This document shows, one piece after another, positions 9,481-23,100 of a stretch of DNA of 64,000 bases; position 1 is the first letter of the stretch; every line of letters begins with the position of its first letter. The DNA lies in the NCBI RefSeq assembly GCF_040807025.1, contig NC_090946.1, positions 84,561,141-84,625,140 of the forward strand, in the 5' to 3' direction. Under the pieces are notes generated by a model. That model was not told the origin of the DNA. It did not search any database and saw only the letters and a program-made list of their open reading frames with translations. The position numbers were made by a program, and so were the translations under genes. Origin of the DNA: Struthio camelus. Taxonomy: Eukaryota; Chordata; Aves; Struthioniformes; Struthionidae.

Positions 9481-12400
9481 GATTATGGCAGGTGAGTTAA
9501 TGTCCCAGAACCTTCAGTTTTCTGCCTCATCACCCCAGGACTCACCCATTTACTCCCTAGTTCCTTCAGGACCTATCCATTTGCCTTCAGGTGTGCTCCA
9601 AGACACTCCATTTGTTCTCCTGTCCCCTCGGAAGTCTTTGCTGCTTTCTAGTTCCTGCATGATTACTCTGCCATTTAGTGTCTGTGGGTCTTCTGGTAGC
9701 ATCAAGACTCCTATGTTTGTTCTTTTGTCCTATTAAGTCCCCTCTCTCTTTCTTCTGGGTCCCTCAAAACCCCTCCATTTGCCATTAGTGCATCCCAGAG
9801 CCTTTGTTTTTCCCTGTAGTCCTCTCAGGATGCCTCTGTTTGCCCTCTGAGCCCCTTAGGGCCCACCTCACTGTCTCTTAGTCCCATCAGCAGCCCTCTG
9901 ATTGCCACACGCTCCCCTCAGGAACCTTTGTTTGCCTTGAGGGCACTCCAGAACCCTGGGCGCTCATGGCACCCTTTCAGTGTGCCCTGAAGCCCTCCTT
10001 TTCTATTCATTGCACCACAGAGTCCTCTCTATGCCCTATCCCTATGACCGTTCTGTGTGCCCTCTATCCCATCAGGTCCCCTTTCCTTCCAGTCCCCTCA
10101 AGACTCCTCCATCTTCCTTTCTTTTACCTCAGAGCTCTCTGTGTTCTCTAGTCTGATCAAAATCAATCCATGTGGCATGTAGCCTCAAAACTGCTGGCCT
10201 TCATTGTGTTCCAGCATTGCCTAAATGCCCCCAAATCCCACCTGAGCTCCTCCTTGGGAGTTCTGTTTCTCTCAGATCCCTTTCTGTTCTCCTTCTTTGC
10301 CTCTTAGTGCATACTATAGCCCTCCATTTCCTTGCAGCCTGCCTTATGCCTTCTCAATTATCTTCTACTCCCTTCAGAACCCCCATGTTTGTTCTTCAAA
10401 GCACCCCAGAACCCTGTGTTCTCCTGTCGCGCTCCAGGGCCGTTTGCAACCTAGTCCCATCAGAACCAGTCCTTTTCCATTTTGGTGCACCCCAGTGCCC
10501 ACTGTGTGCTGTCTCTTCCCCTCAGGACCCCGGCATCTAATCCCCACAGAATGCCTCCTTTGGCCCTTGGGCTCCCTAACAACCCCTTCCTGAGCCCTTG
10601 ATTTGAACTGGAGACATCCTTCTGACATGCCATCCTAGAACCCAATGAATGCCCTCTAATCTTCTCAAGACTCTTCCATTTTCTAATCTAGTTACCTCAA
10701 AACTGCTCCCAAAGCCTTCACTGTGCCCTAGAGGCCTCTCTTTGATGTCTAGTCCCCCTAGGCCTGCTCCAATCCTCTCAGAAGCCCTCCATTGTGCACC
10801 AGAGGCTCTCTTGGGTGTGTAGAGTCCTTAGGAGCCCTCTAGTACCCTCAGAACCCCTCCTGAGGCCTTTGTAGTGCCCCAGAGCCCTCTTGGGGTCCAG
10901 TAGCTCTCTTAGGACCTAATTCCTTCAGTACCCCTCCTTTGGCCTGCGTTGTGCAGGAGCCCTCTGTTAGCCTTCTAGCTCTCAGGGGACCACTCCAGTC
11001 CCATCAGAACCCCTCCTTTTGCCTTCATTGTGCCCCCTTGCTTTTTTTTTTTTTTTTTTTTTCTTTCTAGCCCACTTACAACCTCCCTAGTCTACTCTAG
11101 GTGTCTCTTTTGGCCAAAATTGTGTCCCAGAGCCCTCTTTTAGCCCTCCAGATCCCTTAGGACCTCTCTTTTCCCCCTCAGGATCCTTTAGGACCTTTGT
11201 TCCCAGAGGCTTCCTTTGATCATATAACCCCCTTATGACCCTTCTAGTGAACTCGGTACCCATCTTTTGGCCTTTCCTGTGCCCCAGAGAGCTCTATTGA
11301 CCCTCTAGACCCACTAGAACCTTTCCAGTCACCCCTGAACCCCTCTAGAGGCCTTTATTATGCCACAGAGCTGTCTTTTGGCCCTCCTGACCCCTGAGTC
11401 TTTTTTTGGCAATGTTAGACCCCTGAGAATCCCTCTAGTGCACTCTGAATGACTCTTCCAAACTTCTTTCTGCCCCAGAACAGTCAGGCCCTTTGGACCC
11501 CTTAGGACCCCTGTAGTCCCCTTGGAACTGCCCTGTAGGATTTTGTTGTACCCCAGAGTTCTGTGTTAACCCTCTGGAGCCCTTAGCACCCCTCTAGGCT
11601 GCCCTACTCTCCACTTTGGCCTTGAATTTTGACCCACAGACCTCTGTTGGCCCTCTAGTCCCTTCAGAAACCTTCCAGAGGCATTTGTTACTCAGAACCA
11701 GTCCTCGGATGCTTGTTGTGCTCCAGAGCTGTCTTCTGGCCCTCCAGCACCTACAGGAGCCCGTTTATCTGCTCAGAACCCCTCCTCAGGTCTTCCTTGT
11801 TCCCTAGAGTCATTTTTCAGGGACATGGAGGCCCAAGCGGTCCTCTAGTGCGCTCTAGCCTACTCTTCCAACATTCTGTCAGCCCTAAAGCTGTATCTTG
11901 GCTCCTCAGGCCCCTTAGCACCACTCCAGGGCACTCTGGACCACTCTTTGTGTCTTCCTTGCTGCCCAGAGCTGTCTGCCAGCCCTCCGCTGGCAAATAG
12001 TTCCTTTGGCTAGGAACTGTCTAGTTGCCTCTGAAGCCCTCCTGAGGTCACCCTTGTTCCCCAGGTTTTCATTTGTTGGCCATCGGGTCTCCTCAGCATC
12101 CCTCTAGTGTGTTCTGGGCTACTCTTTTGGCCTGTCTTCTTCCCCGAGGCTGTATGTTGGCCCTCGAGACCCTTTAGGCCCCCTGGAGTCAACTCACAAA
12201 CCCTCTGGAGCCCTGGGTTGGCCCTCCAGCCCCCTCAGCAGCCCTCTCTTCTGCTCTGGAGCCCCCTTTAGGCCACCTTCTTCTCACCACAGACGTCTGC
12301 TGGCCCCCATAAACCCCTTGAAGGCCCCCTCCAGTGTGCTATGGCCTACTCTTGCCGCCTCCTTTGGGCCCCAGAGGTGTCTTTTGGACGTCCAGCCCCT

Positions 12401-12960
12401 TTAGCCCCCCTCTAGTCCCTTCAGAAGCCCTGGGGAGACCTTGGTTTGTCCTGGAGCCCCGCTGTGGCCCTCCGGCCCTCCTAGCAGCCATCTAGTATAC
12501 TCGGGACGACTCTTGAACCCAACGCTGTGCAGCAGAGTCCTCTTTAGGCCCTCCAGACCCCTTGGGACTGTTCTTGTTCCCCAGAGGCCGCCATGGAGGT
12601 CCTCCTTCTTCCCCAGAGTTGTCTCCAGTTAGCACTGCTCTCTCCACCTCAGAGCCCCTGGGGAGACCTTTGGGGTGCCCCAGAGGTGTCTTTTGGCTCT
12701 TCGGACCCCTTAGGCACTGTCTAGGTGGCCCAGACGCCGTCCTCAGCTCCTCCTCCTTCCCCAGAGTGGGGTTTTGGGCCATGTAAACCCTTGAGGGCCC
12801 CCTCTGGGGCCCTCGGCACTACTCTGGCAGGTGTCCCTGTGCCCAGAGCTGGATCTTGGCTCCCTAGGCCCCTTCGCACTGCTCTAGAGTACTCCACACC
12901 ACTCTCTGGCTCTTCCTTGCTAGCCAGAGCTGGCTCTTGCTCGTGCTGAGCCCTCAGGAA
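9480..12960. repeat. Decayed left flank of ~81-bp satellite
   Basis: Continuous but highly diverged monomers built on 'ccccagagccctcttttggccctcc', 'agacccctTAGgacccctc' and 'agt...ctcagaacccctcctgaggccttcgttgtg', repeating about every 80 bp. Divergence falls steadily to the right, and from about 12.4 kb the monomers begin to resemble the homogeneous core. This is the usual structure at a satellite edge, where unequal exchange no longer homogenises copies. Confidence 0.8.
11042..11061. repeat. Poly(T) tract
   Basis: About 20 consecutive T inside decayed satellite. It could be the tail of a minus-strand retroposon, but no retroposon body or target-site duplication was recognised. Confidence 0.5.
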
Positions 12961-14109
12961 CGGTCTAGGTGGCCCAGACCCCCTCCTGAGCTCCTCCTCC
13001 TTCCCCAGAGTCTCTTTGTGGCCATGCAGAGCCCTTAGAAGCCCTCTCGTGACTTCTGAACTACAATTGCAGTACTCGTTGTGCCCCAGAGCTGTTTTTT
13101 GGCCCCCCAGATCCCTTAGGCACTGTCTAGGTGGCCCAGATCCCCTCCTGAGCTCCTCCTCCTTCCCCAGAGTGGTCTTTTAGCTAGGCACACGCCTTGA
13201 GGGCCCCCTCTGCTGCCCTCGGGACTACTCTGGCAGGTGTCCCTGTGCCCCAGAGCTGGATCTTGGCTCCCTAGGCCCCTTCGCACTGCTCTAGAGGGCT
13301 CCGCACCACTCTTTGGCTCTTCCTTGCTGCCCAGAGCTGTCCCTTGCTCGTGCCGAGCCCTCAGGAAAGGTCTAGGTGGCCCAGACCCCCTCCAGAGGTC
13401 TTCCTTTTCCCCCAGAGTCTCCTTTTGTCCTGGCACACGCCTTGAGGGTCCCCTCTGGTGCCCTCGGGACTACTCTGGCAGGTTTCCCTGTGCCCCAGAG
13501 CTGTCTTCGGCCCCCCCACAGCTCTTAGCACTGCTCTCTTCACCTCAGAGCCCCTGGGCAGACCTTTGGGGTGCCCCAGAGCTGTCTTTTGGCTCTCCAG
13601 ACCCCTTAGGCACTGTCTAGGTGGCCCAGACCCCCTCCTCAGCTCCTCCTCCTTCCCTAGAGTGGGGTTTTGGGTCATGTGAACCCTTGAGGGCCCCCTC
13701 TGGTGCCCTCGGGACTACTCTGGCAGGTTTCCCTGTGCCCCAGAGCTGTGTAGGTGCCCCCCAGAACTCTTAGCACTGCTCTCTCCACCTCAGAGCCCCT
13801 GGGGAGACCTTTGGGGTGCCCCAGAGCTGTCTTTTGGCCCTCCAGACCCCTTAGGCACTGTCTAGGTGGCCCAGACCCCTTCCTCAGCTCCTCCTCCTTC
13901 CCTAGAGTGGGGTTTTGGGCCATGTAAACCCTTAAGGGCCCCCTCTGGGGCCCTCGGCACTACTCTGGCAGGTTTCCCTGTGCCCAGAGCTGGATCTTGG
14001 CTCCCTAGGCCCCTTCGCACTGCTCTAGAGTACTCCACACCACTCTCTGGCTCTTCCTTGCTAGCCAGAGCTGGCTCTTGCTCGTGCTGAGCCCTCAGGA
14101 ACGGTCTAG

Positions 14110-14433
14110 GTGGCCCAGACCCCCTCCTGAGCTCCTCCTCCTTCCCCAGAGTCTCTTTGTGGCCATGCAGAGCCCTTAGAAGCCCTCTCGTGACTTCTGA
14201 ACTACAATTGCAGTACTCGTTGTGCCCCAGAGCTGTTTTTTGGCCCCCCAGATCCCTTAGGCACTGTCTAGGTGGCCCAGACCCCCTCCTGAGCTCCTCC
14301 TCCTTCCCCAGAGTCTCTTTGTGGCCATGCAGAGCCCTTAGAAGCCCTCTCGTGACTTCTGAACTACAATTGCAGTACTCGTTGTGCCCCAGAGCTGTTT
14401 TTTGGCCCCCCAGATCCCTTAGGCACTGTCTAG
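14110..14433. repeat. 162-bp (two-monomer) tandem duplication
   Basis: The segment containing 'gtctctttgtggccatgcag' and 'gaactacaattgcagtactc' at 14151 is repeated at 14313, 162 bp later and nearly identical. This is a recent exchange of two monomers rather than three, which breaks the trimer register. Confidence 0.8.
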
Positions 14434-17400
14434 GTGGCCCAGATCCCCTCCTGAGCTCCTCCTCCTTCCCCAGAGTGGTCTTTTAGCTAGGCACACGCCT
14501 TGAGGGCCCCCTCTGCTGCCCTCGGGACTACTCTGGCAGGTTTCCCTGTGCCCCAGAGTTGTCTTTGGGCCCCCCAGAACTCTTAGCACTGCTGTCTCCA
14601 CCTCAGAGCCCCTGGGCAGACTTTTGGGGTGCCCCACAGCACTCTTTTGGCCCTCCGGACCCCTTAGGCACTGTCTAGGTGGCCCAGACCCCCTCCTCAG
14701 CTCCTCCTCCTTCCCTAGAGTGGGGTTTTGGGTCATGTAAACCCTTGAGGGCCCCCTCTGCTGCCCTCGGGACTACTCTGGCAGGTTTCCCTCTGCCCCA
14801 GAGCTGTGTAGGTGCCCCCCACAGCTCTTAGCACTGCTCTATCCAGCTCAGAGCCCCTGTGGAGACCACAGCACTGTTTTGGCCCTCCGGACCCCTTAGG
14901 CACTGTCTAGGTGGCCCAGACGCCGTCCTCAGCTCCTCCTCCTTCCCCAGAGTTGTCTTTTGGCTAGGCACACGCCTTGAGGGCCTCCTCTGGGGCCCTC
15001 GGCACTACTCTGGCAGGTGTCCCTGTGCCCCAGAGCTGGATCTTGGCTCCCTAGGCCCCTTCGCACTGCTCTAGAGGGCTCCGCACCACTCTTTGGCTCT
15101 TCCTTGCTGCCCAGAGCTGTCCCTTGCTCGTGCCGAGCCCTCAGGAAAGGTCTAGGTGGCCCAGACCCCCTCCAGAGGTCTTCCTTTTCCCCCAGAGTCT
15201 CCTTTTGTCCTGGCACACGCCTTGAGGGTCCCCTCTGGTGCCCTCGGGACCACTCTGACAGGTTTCCCTGTGCCCCAGAGCTGTCTTCGGCCCCCCCACA
15301 GCTCTTAGCACTGCTCTCTCCACCTCAGAGCCCCTGGGGAGACCTTTGGGGTGCCCCAGAGGTGTCTTTTGGCTCTCCGGACCCCTTAGGCACTGTCTAG
15401 GTGGCCCAGACCCCTTCCTCAGCTCCTCCTCCTTCCCTAGAGTGGGGTTTTGGGCCATGTAAACCCTTGAGGGCCCCCTCTGGGGCCCTCGGCACTACTC
15501 TGGCAGGTTTCCCTGTGCCCAGAGCTGGATCTTGGCTCCCTAGGCCCCTTCGCACTGCTCTAGAGTACTCCACACCACTCTCTGGCTCTTCCTTGCTAGC
15601 CAGAGCTGGCTCTTGCTCGTGCTGAGCCCTCAGGAACGGTCTAGGTGGCCCAGACCCCCTCCTGAGCTCCTCCTCCTTCCCCAGAGTCTCTTTGTGGCCA
15701 TGCAGAGCCCTTAGAAGCCCTCTCGTGACTTCTGAACTACAATTGCAGTACTCGTTGTGCCCCAGAGCTGTTTTTTGGCCCCCCAGATCCCTTAGGCACT
15801 GTCTAGGTGGCCCAGATCCCCTCCTGAGCTCCTCCTCCTTCCCCAGAGTGGTCTTTTAGCTAGGCACACGCCTTGAGGGCCCCCTCTGCTGCCCTCGGGA
15901 CTACTCTGGCAGGTTTCCCTGTGCCCCAGAGCTGTCTTCGGGCCCCCCAGAACTCTTAGCACTGCTGTCTCCACCTCAGAGCCCCTGGGCAGACTTTGGG
16001 GTGCCCCACAGCACTCTTTTGGCCCTCCGGACCCCTTAGGCACTGTCTAGGTGGCCCAGACCCCCTCCTCAGCTCCTCCTCCTTCCCTAGAGTGGGGTTT
16101 TGGGTCATGTAAACCCCTGAGGGCCCCCTCTGGTGCCCTCGGGACTACTCTGGCAGGTTTCCATGTGCCCCAGAGCTGTGTAGGTGCCCCCCACAGCTCT
16201 TAGCACTGCTGTCTCCACCTCAGAGCCCCTGGGGAGACCTTTGGGGTGCCCCAGAGCTGTGTTGGGGCCCCCCATAGCTCTTAGCACTGCTCTATCCACC
16301 TCAGAGCCCCTGCGGAGACCTTTGGCGTGCCCCAGAGCTGTCTTTTGGCTCTCCGGACCCCTTAGGCACTGTCTAGGTGGCCCAGAGCCCCTCCTCAGCT
16401 CCTCCTCCTTCCCCAGAGTGGTCTTTTGGCTAGGCACACGCCTTGAGGGCCCCCTCTGGTGCCCTCGGGACTACTCTGGCAGGTTTCCCTCTGCCCCAGA
16501 GCTGGATCTTGGCTCCCTAGGCCCCTTCGCAACTCTCTAGAGCACCCCGCAACACTCTTTGGCTCCTCCTTGCTAGCCAGAGCTGGCTCTTGCTCGTGCT
16601 GAGCCCTCAGGAACGGTCTAGGTGGCCCAGACCCCCTCCTGAGCTCCTCCTCCTTCCCCAGAGTGGTCTTTTGGCTAGGCACACGCCTTGAGGGCCCCCT
16701 CTGCTGCCCTCGGGACTACTCTGGCAGGTTTCCCTGTGCCCCAGAGCTGTCTTTGGGCCCCCCAGAACTCTTAGCACTGCTGTCTCCACCTCAGAGCCCC
16801 TGGGCAGACTTTTGGGGTGCCCCAGAGCTGTCTTTTGGCCCTCCGGGCCCCTTAGGCACTGTCTAGGTGGCCCAGACCCCCTCCTCAGCTCCTCCTCCTT
16901 CCCTAGAGTGGGGTTTTGGGTCATGTAAACCCTTGAGGGCCCCCTCTGCTGCCCTCGGGACTACTCTGGCAGGTTTCCCTGTGCCCCAGAGCTGTGTAGG
17001 TGCCCCCCACAGCTCTTAGCACTGCTCTATCCAGCTCAGAGCCCCTGGGGAGACCACAGCACTGTTTTGGGCCTCCGGACCCCTTAGGCACTGTCTAGGT
17101 GGCCCAGACCCCCTCCAGAGGTCTTCCTTTTCCCCCAGAGTCTCCTTTTGTCCTGGCACACGCCTTGAGGGTCCCCTCTGGTGCCCTCGGGACTACTCTG
17201 GCAGGTTTCCCTGTGCCCCAGAGCTGTCTTCGGCCCCCGCACAGCTCTTAGCACTGCTCTCTCCACCTCAGAGCCCCTGCGGAGACCTTTGGCGTGCCCC
17301 AGAGGTGTCTTTTTGCCCTCCAGACCCCTTAGGCACTGTCTAGGTGGCCCAGAGCCCCTCCTCAGCTCCTCCTCCTTCCCCAGAGTGGTCTTTTGGCTAG

Positions 17401-18719
17401 GCACACGCCTTGAGGGCCCCCTCTGCTGCCCTCGGGACTACTCTGGCAGGTTTCCCTCTGCCCCAGAGCTGTCTTCGGGCCCCCCAGAACTCTTAGCACT
17501 GCTCTCTCCACCTCAGAGCCCCTGCGGAGACCTTTGGCGTGCCCCAGAGCTGTCTTTTGGCTCTCCAGACCCCTTAGGCACTGTCTAGGTGGCCCAGACC
17601 CCTTCCTCAGCTCCTCCTCCTTCCCTAGAGTGGGGTTTTGGGCCATGTAAACCTTTGAGGGCCCCCTCTGGGGCCCTCGGCACTACTCTGGCAGGTTTCC
17701 CTGTGCCCAGAGCTGGATCTTGGCTCCCTAGGCCCCTTCGCACTGCTCTAGAGTACTCCACACCACTCTCTGGCTCTTCCTTGCTAGCCAGAGCTGGCTC
17801 TTGCTCGTGCTGAGCCCTCAGGAACGGTCTAGGTGGCCCAGACCCCCTCCTGAGCTCCTCCTCCTTCCCCAGAGTCTCTTTGTGGCCATGCAGAGCCCTT
17901 AGAAGCCCTCTCGTGACTTCTGAACTACAATTGCAGTACTCGTTGTGCCCCAGAGCTGTTTTTTGGCCCCCCAGATCCCTTAGGCACTGTCTAGGTGGCC
18001 CAGATCCCCTCCTGAGCTCCTCCTCCTTCCCCAGAGTGGTCTTTTAGCTAGGCACACGCCTTGAGGGCCCCCTCTGCTGCCCTCGGGACTACTCTGGCAG
18101 GTTTCCCTGTGCCCCAGAGTTGTCTTTGGGCCCCCCAGAACTCTTAGCACTGCTGTCTCCACCTCAGAGCCCCTGGGCAGACTTTTGGGGTGCCCCACAG
18201 CACTCTTTTGGCCCTCCGGACCCCTTAGGCACTGTCTAGGTGGCCCAGACCCCCTCCTCAGCTCCTCCTCCTTCCCTAGAGTGGGGTTTTGGGTCATGTG
18301 AACCCTTGAGGGCCCCCTCTGGTGCCCTCGGGACTACTCTGGCAGGTTTCCCTGTGCCCCAGAGCTGTGTAGGTGCCCCCCACAGCTCTTAGCACTGCTG
18401 TCTCCACCTCAGAGCCCCTGGGGAGACCTTTGGGGTGCCCCAGAGCTGTCTTTTGGCCCTCCAGACCCCTTAGGCACTGTCTAGGTGGCCCAGACCCCTT
18501 CCTCAGCTCCTCCTCCTTCCCTAGAGTGGGGTTTTGGGCCATGTAAACCCTTAAGGGCCCCCTCTGGTGCCCTGGGCACTACTCTGACAGGTTTCCCTGT
18601 GCCCAGAGCTGGATCTTGGCTCCCTAGGCCCCTTCGCACTGCTCTAGAGTACTCCACACCACTCTCTGGCTCTTCCTTGCTAGCCAGAGCTGGCTCTTGC
18701 TCGTGCTGAGCCCTCAGGA

Positions 18720-20190
18720 ACGGTCTAGGTGGCCCAGACCCCCTCCTGAGCTCCTCCTCCTTCCCCAGAGTGGTCTTTTGGCTAGGCACACGCCTTGAGG
18801 GCCCCCTCTGGGGCCCTCGGGACTACTCTGGCAGGTTTCCCTGTGCCCCAGAGCTGTCTTCGGGCCCCCCACAGCTCTTAGCAGTGTTCTATCCATCTCA
18901 GAGCCCCTGCGGAGACCTTTGGCGTGCCCCAGAGCTGTCTTTTGGCTCTCCGGACCCCTTAGGCACTGTCTAGGTGGCCCAGATGCCGTCCTCAGCTCCT
19001 CCTCCTTCCCCAGAGTTGTCTTTTGGCTAGGCACACGCCTTGAGGGCCCCCTCTGGGGCCCTCGGCACTACTCTGGCAGGTGTCCCTGTGCCCAGAGCTG
19101 GATCTTGGCTCCCTAGGCCCCTTCGCACTGCTCTAGAGTACTCCACACCACTCTCTGGCTCTTCCTTGCTAGCCAGAGCTGGCTCTTGCTCGTGCTGAGC
19201 CCTCAGGAACGGTCTAGGTGGCCCAGACCCCCTCCTGAGCTCCTCCTCCTTCCCCAGAGTGGTCTTTTGGCTAGGCACACGCCTTGAGGGCCCCCTCTGG
19301 GGCCCTCGGGACTACTCTGGCAGGTTTCCCTGTGCCCCAGAGCTGTCTTCGGGCCCCCCACAGCTCTTAGCAGTGTTCTATCCATCTCAGAGCCCCTGCG
19401 GAGACCTTTGGCGTGCCCCAGAGCTGTCTTTTGGCTCTCCGGACCCCTTAGGCACTGTCTAGGTGGCCCAGACGCCGTCCTCAGCTCCTCCTCCTTCCCC
19501 AGAGTTGTCTTTTGGCTAGGCACACGCCTTGAGGGCCCCCTCTGGGGCCCTCGGCACTACTCTGGCAGGTGTCCCTGTGCCCAGAGCTGGATCTTGGCTC
19601 CCTAGGCCCCTTCGCACTGCTCTAGAGTACTCCACACCACTCTCTGGCTCTTCCTTGCTAGCCAGAGCTGGCTCTTGCTCGTGCTGAGCCCTCAGGAACG
19701 GTCTAGGTGGCCCAGACCCCCTCCTGAGCTCCTCCTCCTTCCCCAGAGTGGTCTTTTGGCTAGGCACACGCCTTGAGGGCCCCCTCTGGGGCCCTCGGGA
19801 CTACTCTGGCAGGTTTCCCTGTGCCCCAGAGCTGTCTTCGGGCCCCCCACAGCTCTTAGCAGTGTTCTATCCATCTCAGAGCCCCTGCGGAGACCTTTGG
19901 CGTGCCCCAGAGCTGTCTTTTGGCTCTCCGGACCCCTTAGGCACTGTCTAGGTGGCCCAGACGCCGTCCTCAGCTCCTCCTCCTTCCCCAGAGTTGTCTT
20001 TTGGCTAGGCACACGCCTTGAGGGCCCCCTCTGGGGCCCTCGGCACTACTCTGGCAGGTGTCCCTGTGCCCAGAGCTGGATCTTGGCTCCCTAGGCCCCT
20101 TCGCACTGCTCTAGAGCACTCCGCACCACACTCTGGCTCTTCCTTGCTAGCCAGAGCTGGCTCTTGCTCATGCTGAGCCCTCAGGAATGG
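18720..20190. repeat. 489-bp unit repeated three times
   Basis: Corresponding points at 18714, 19203 and 19692 are 489 bp apart, and the three copies are nearly identical (for example 'gatgccgtcc' versus 'gacgccgtcc' is one of very few differences). 489 bp equals six monomers, so this is a local young dimer-of-trimers amplification. Confidence 0.88.
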
Positions 20191-23100
20191 TCTAGGTGGC
20201 CCAGACCCCCTCCTGAGCTCTTCCTCCTTCCCCAGAGTCTCTTTGTGGCCATGCAGAGCCCTTAGAAGCCCTCTCGTGACTTCTGAACTACAATTGCAGT
20301 ACTCGTTTTGCCCCAGAGCTGTTTTTTGGCCCCCCAGATCCCTTAGGCACTATCTAGGTGGCCCAGATCCCCTCCTAAGCTCCTCTTCCTTCCCCAGAGT
20401 TGTCTTTTGGCTAGGCACACGCCTGGAGGGCCCCCTCTGCTGCCCTCGGGACTACTCTGGCAGGTTTCCCTCTGCCCCAGAGCTGGATCTTGGCTCCCTA
20501 GGCCCCTTCGCACCGCTCTAGAGCTCTCCGCACCACTCTCTGGCTCCTCCTTGCTAGCCAGAGCTGTCCCTTGCTCGTGCTGAGCCCTCAGGAAAGGTCT
20601 AGGTGGCCCAGACCCCCTCCAGAGGTCTTCCTTTTCCCCCAGAGTGGTCTTTTGGCTAGGCACACGCCTTGAGGGCCCCCTCTGCTGCCCTCGGGACTAC
20701 TCTGGCAGGTTTCCCTCTGCCCCAGAGCTGTCTTCGGCCCCCCCACAGCTCTTAGCACTGCTGTCTCCACCTCAGAGCCCCTGGGCAGACTTTTGGGGTG
20801 CCCCACAGCACTCTTTTGGCCCTCCGGGCCCCTTAGGCACTGTCTAGGTGGCCCAGACCCCCTCCTCAGCTCCTCCTCCTTCCCTAGAGTGGGGTTTTGG
20901 GTCATGTAAACCCTTGAGGGCCCCCTCTGGTGCCCTCGGGACTACTCTGGCAGGTTTCCCTCTGCCCCAGAGCTGTGTAGGTGCCCCCCACAGCTCTTAG
21001 CACTGCTCTATCCAGCTCAGAGCCCCTGGGGAGACCACAGCACTGTTTTGGGCCTCCGGACCCCTTAGGCACTGTCTAGGTGGCCCAGACCCCCTCCAGA
21101 GGTCTTCCTTTTCCCCCAGAGTCTCCTTTTGTCCTGGCACACGCCTTGAGGGTCCCCTCTGGTGCCCTCGGGACTACTCTGGCAGGTTTGCCTCTGCCCC
21201 AGAGCTGTCTTCGGCCCCCCCACAGCTCTTAGCACTGCTCTCTCCACCTCAGAGCCCCTGGGGAGACCTTTGGGGTGCCCCAGAGCTGTCTTTTGGCCCC
21301 CCAGACCCCTTAGGCACTGTCTAGGTGGCCCAGATCCCCTCCTGAGCTCCTCCTCCTTCCCCAGAGTGGTCTTTTAGCTAGGCACACGCCTTGAGGGCCC
21401 CCTCTGGTGCCCTCGGGACTACTCTGGCAGGTTTCCCTGTGCCCCAGAGCTGTCTTCGGGCCCCCCAGAACTCTTAGCACTGCTGTCTCCACCTCAGAGC
21501 CCCTGGGCAGACTTTTGGGGTGCCCCACAGCACTCTTTTGGCCCTCCGGACCCCTTAGGCACTGTCTAGGTGGCCCAGACCCCCTCCTCAGCTCCTCCTC
21601 CTTCCCTAGAGTGGGGTTTTGGGCCATGTAAACCCTTGAGGGCCCCCTCTGGTGCCCTCGGGACTACTCTGGCAGGTTTCCCTGTGCCCCAGAGCTGTGT
21701 AGGTGCCCCCCACAGCTCTTAGCACTGCTGTATCCAGCTGAGAGCCCCTGGGGAGACCACAGCACTGTTTTGGCCCTCCGGACCCCTTAGGCACTGTCTA
21801 GGTGGCCCAGACGCCGTCCTCAGCTCCTCCTCCTTCCCCAGAGTTGTCTTTTGGCTAGGCACACGCCTTGAGGGCCCCCTCTGGGGCCCTCGGCACTACT
21901 CTGGCAGGTGTCCCTGTGCCCCAGAGCTGGATCTTGGCTCCCTAGGCCCCTTCGCACTGCTCTAGAGGGCTCCACACCACTCTTTGGCTCTTCCTTGCTG
22001 CCCAGAGCTGTCCCTTGCTCGTGCCGAGCCCTCAGGAAAGGTCTAGGTGGCCCAGACCCCCTCCAGAGGTCTTCCTTTTCCCCCAGAGTCTCCTTTTGTC
22101 CTGGCACACGCCTTGAGGGTCCCCTCTGGTGCCCTCGGGACTACTCTGGCAGGTTTCCCTGTGCCCCAGAGCTGTCTTCGGCCCCCCCACAGCTCTTAGC
22201 ACTGCTCTCTCCACCTCAGAGCCCCTGGGCAGACCTTTGGGGTGCCCCAGAGCTGTCTTTTTGCCCTCCGGACCCCTTAGGCACTGTCTAGGTGGCCCAG
22301 ACCCCCTCCTCAGCTCCTCCTCCTTCCCTAGAGTGGGGTTTTGGGTCATGTAAACCCTTGAGGGCCCCCTCTGGTGCCCTCGGGACTACTCTGGCAGGTT
22401 TCCCTCTGCCCCAGAGCTGGATCTTGGCTCCCTAGGCCCCTTCGCACTGCTCTAGAGTACTCCACACCACTCTCTGGCTCTTCCTTGCTAGCCAGAGCTG
22501 GCTCTTGCTCGTGCTGAGCCCTCAGGAACGGTCTAGGTGGCCCAGACCCCCTCCTGAGCTCCTCCTCCTTCCCCAGAGTCTCTTTGTGGCCATGCAGAGC
22601 CCTTAGAAGCCCTCTCGTGACTTCTGAACTACAATTGCAGTACTCGTTGTGCCCCAGAGCTGTTTTTTGGCCCCCCAGATCCCTTAGGCACTGTCTAGGT
22701 GGCCCAGATCCCCTCCTGAGCTCCTCCTCCTTCCCCAGAGTGGTCTTTTAGCTAGGCACACGCCTTGAGGGCCCCCTCTGCTGCCCTCGGGACTACTCTG
22801 GCAGGTTTCCCTGTGCCCCAGAGCTGTCTTTGGGCCCCCCAGAACTCTTAGCACTGCTGTCTCCACCTCAGAGCCCCTGGGCAGACTTTTGGGGTGCCCC
22901 ACAGCACTCTTTTGGCCCTCCGGACCCCTTAGGCACTGTCTAGGTGGCCCAGACCCCCTCCTCAGCTCCTCCTCCTTCCCCAGAGTGGGGTTTTGGGTCA
23001 TGTAAACCCTTGAGGGCCCCCTCTGCTGCCCTCGGGACTACTCTGGCAGGTTTCCATGTGCCCCAGAGCTGTCTTTGGGCCCCCCACAGCTCTTAGCACT

